Shown in pieces: positions 6,517 to 7,251 of a stretch of 7,251 bases of DNA (its first letter is position 1; the number at the start of each line of letters is the position of its first letter). The translations under genes were made by a program, and so were the position numbers. The notes under the pieces are model-generated. The model worked only from the letters and a program-made list of their open reading frames with translations, had not been told where the DNA came from and did not search any database. The DNA comes from an uncultured Eubacteriales bacterium (lineage in GTDB: Bacteria > Bacillota > Clostridia > Oscillospirales > Oscillospiraceae), in contig CAJKNS010000118.1 of assembly GCA_905201305.1 (NCBI GenBank), positions 1-7,251 of the forward strand, given 5' to 3'.

Positions 6517-7251
6517 CTACTGCCGCTGACGGTATTTTGCCGGAGTGACGCCGTATTTCCCCTGAAAGAGCTGATAGAAGTAGGAAATGTTGTTATACCC
6601 CACCTGATGCGCAATGCTGCTAATGGAGCAGTCCGTATTTTTCAGCAGCAGCGCCGCCTTTTTCAGCCGCGTATATTGCAGAATGCTGGTGAAGGTTAAG
6701 CCGGTATTGTCCTTGATGATTTTGCTGAGATAGCTGGGATGGAAGTGGAAGGTGGACGCAATGTTTTCCAGGGTGGCGGTGTCGCAGTGATTGTCGATAT
6801 AGATCATAATATCGGAGAGCTTGTGACTGCCCAGCTGGAGATAGTGCTGGGCGTCCCGATGGTCCATATGAAGCCGCAAAAGCTGAACAATCAGCGCGGA
6901 GATGTAATTGTTAATCATGGTTCGCCATAGGGGCATCTGATTGGCATGCTCAATGATTGCCATGGCGAAGACGTATTTTACATCCATATTGTCGGAGGTA
7001 TCAAACTCCAGCATGGGCTCAGAGGTACTATCCGTGTAAAAGGACTGGGTTAAAAAGTCGGAAAAGAGTATATTCTGGTCAAACTGCTTGAGCAGGATGT
7101 CCTCCAGATAGTTCCGGGAAATGAGACAGTTGAGCAGCTGCGCGCTGCTGTCGCAGGGGCTGATCTGCTTGCTGATATTCACATTGAACATGTAGCACTT
7201 TCCGGTGGTCAGCGTCAGCTGACGGTTCTTCATCTGACAGTGGAAGCCGCC
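6517..7251 (-). CDS. AraC-family transcriptional regulator, N-terminus cut by the window edge
   Basis: The visible part is 244 residues, ending at a TAG (6519-6517). The C-terminal 100 residues are an AraC/XylS DNA-binding domain with two helix-turn-helix motifs. The first is TLENIASTFHFHPSYLSKIIKD (split here as TLENIASTFHF and HPSYLSKIIKD). The second carries the family signature ISSIAHQVGYNNISYFYQLF followed by GKYGVTPAKYR. The N-terminal part (LTLTTGKCYMFNVN, then LLNCLISRNYLEDIL) looks like the end of a cupin-type sugar-sensing domain and its linker helices. The first ATG in view is at 7233, but the frame stays open to the edge (GGFHCQ before it) and the beta-strand pattern continues. 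Full family members are about 280-300 residues, so the true start is probably outside the window. It faces the solute-binding gene convergently and is the obvious candidate local regulator. Its inducer is unknown. Confidence 0.92.
   Translation of the reverse strand, partial: GGFHCQMKNRQLTLTTGKCYMFNVNISKQISPCDSSAQLLNCLISRNYLEDILLKQFDQNILFSDFLTQSFYTDSTSEPMLEFDTSDNMDVKYVFAMAIIEHANQMPLWRTMINNYISALIVQLLRLHMDHRDAQHYLQLGSHKLSDIMIYIDNHCDTATLENIASTFHFHPSYLSKIIKDNTGLTFTSILQYTRLKKAALLLKNTDCSISSIAHQVGYNNISYFYQLFQGKYGVTPAKYRQRQ

Overview
The base composition, lipoprotein signal, AraC-type regulator and GH3 architecture point to a carbohydrate-utilisation locus from a gut-type Clostridia (Bacillota, probably Oscillospiraceae/Ruminococcaceae). 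This taxonomic call is an inference from protein style, not from a marker gene. The window holds two complete genes, one short gene or gene fragment, one regulator cut by the right edge, two strong bidirectional terminators and one good sigma-A-type promoter.

Left part (1-4280): a 113-base leader contains a perfect 12-bp hairpin and an outer 9-bp repeat that covers the Shine-Dalgarno sequence. It precedes a small beta-rich ORF (114-485) of unknown function, which may be only the C-terminal remnant of a larger gene. Its stop overlaps (ATGA) the start of a 1238-residue GH3-family glycosidase (482-4198). This enzyme has its domains in reversed order: alpha/beta sandwich and FnIII-like domain first, catalytic TIM barrel second, and a cohesin-like beta-sandwich at the C-terminus. 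It has no signal peptide, so it should act in the cytoplasm. A 16-bp hairpin terminator follows at 4241-4280.

Middle (4281-4699): about 420 bases with no credible gene. They contain a hairpin, a perfect 11-bp inverted repeat spaced 28 bases apart, a promoter with a consensus TATAAT, and an untranslated leader of about 137 bases.

Right part (4700-7251): a lipoprotein solute-binding protein of the LplA/YtcQ-like ABC sugar-importer type has no permease genes beside it. A convergent AraC-family regulator follows on the minus strand, separated from it by a 16-17-bp bidirectional terminator. The simplest model is that the binding protein delivers an oligosaccharide to an ABC permease encoded elsewhere, the cytoplasmic GH3 enzyme cleaves the imported sugar, and the AraC-type protein controls expression, possibly through the inverted repeat upstream of the binding-protein promoter. 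The regulatory link is inference from position only.

No CRISPR, tRNA, rRNA, transposase or phage gene was seen. The most unusual items are the permuted GH3 enzyme with its cohesin-like tail and atypical nucleophile motif, and the structured leader at the left edge.
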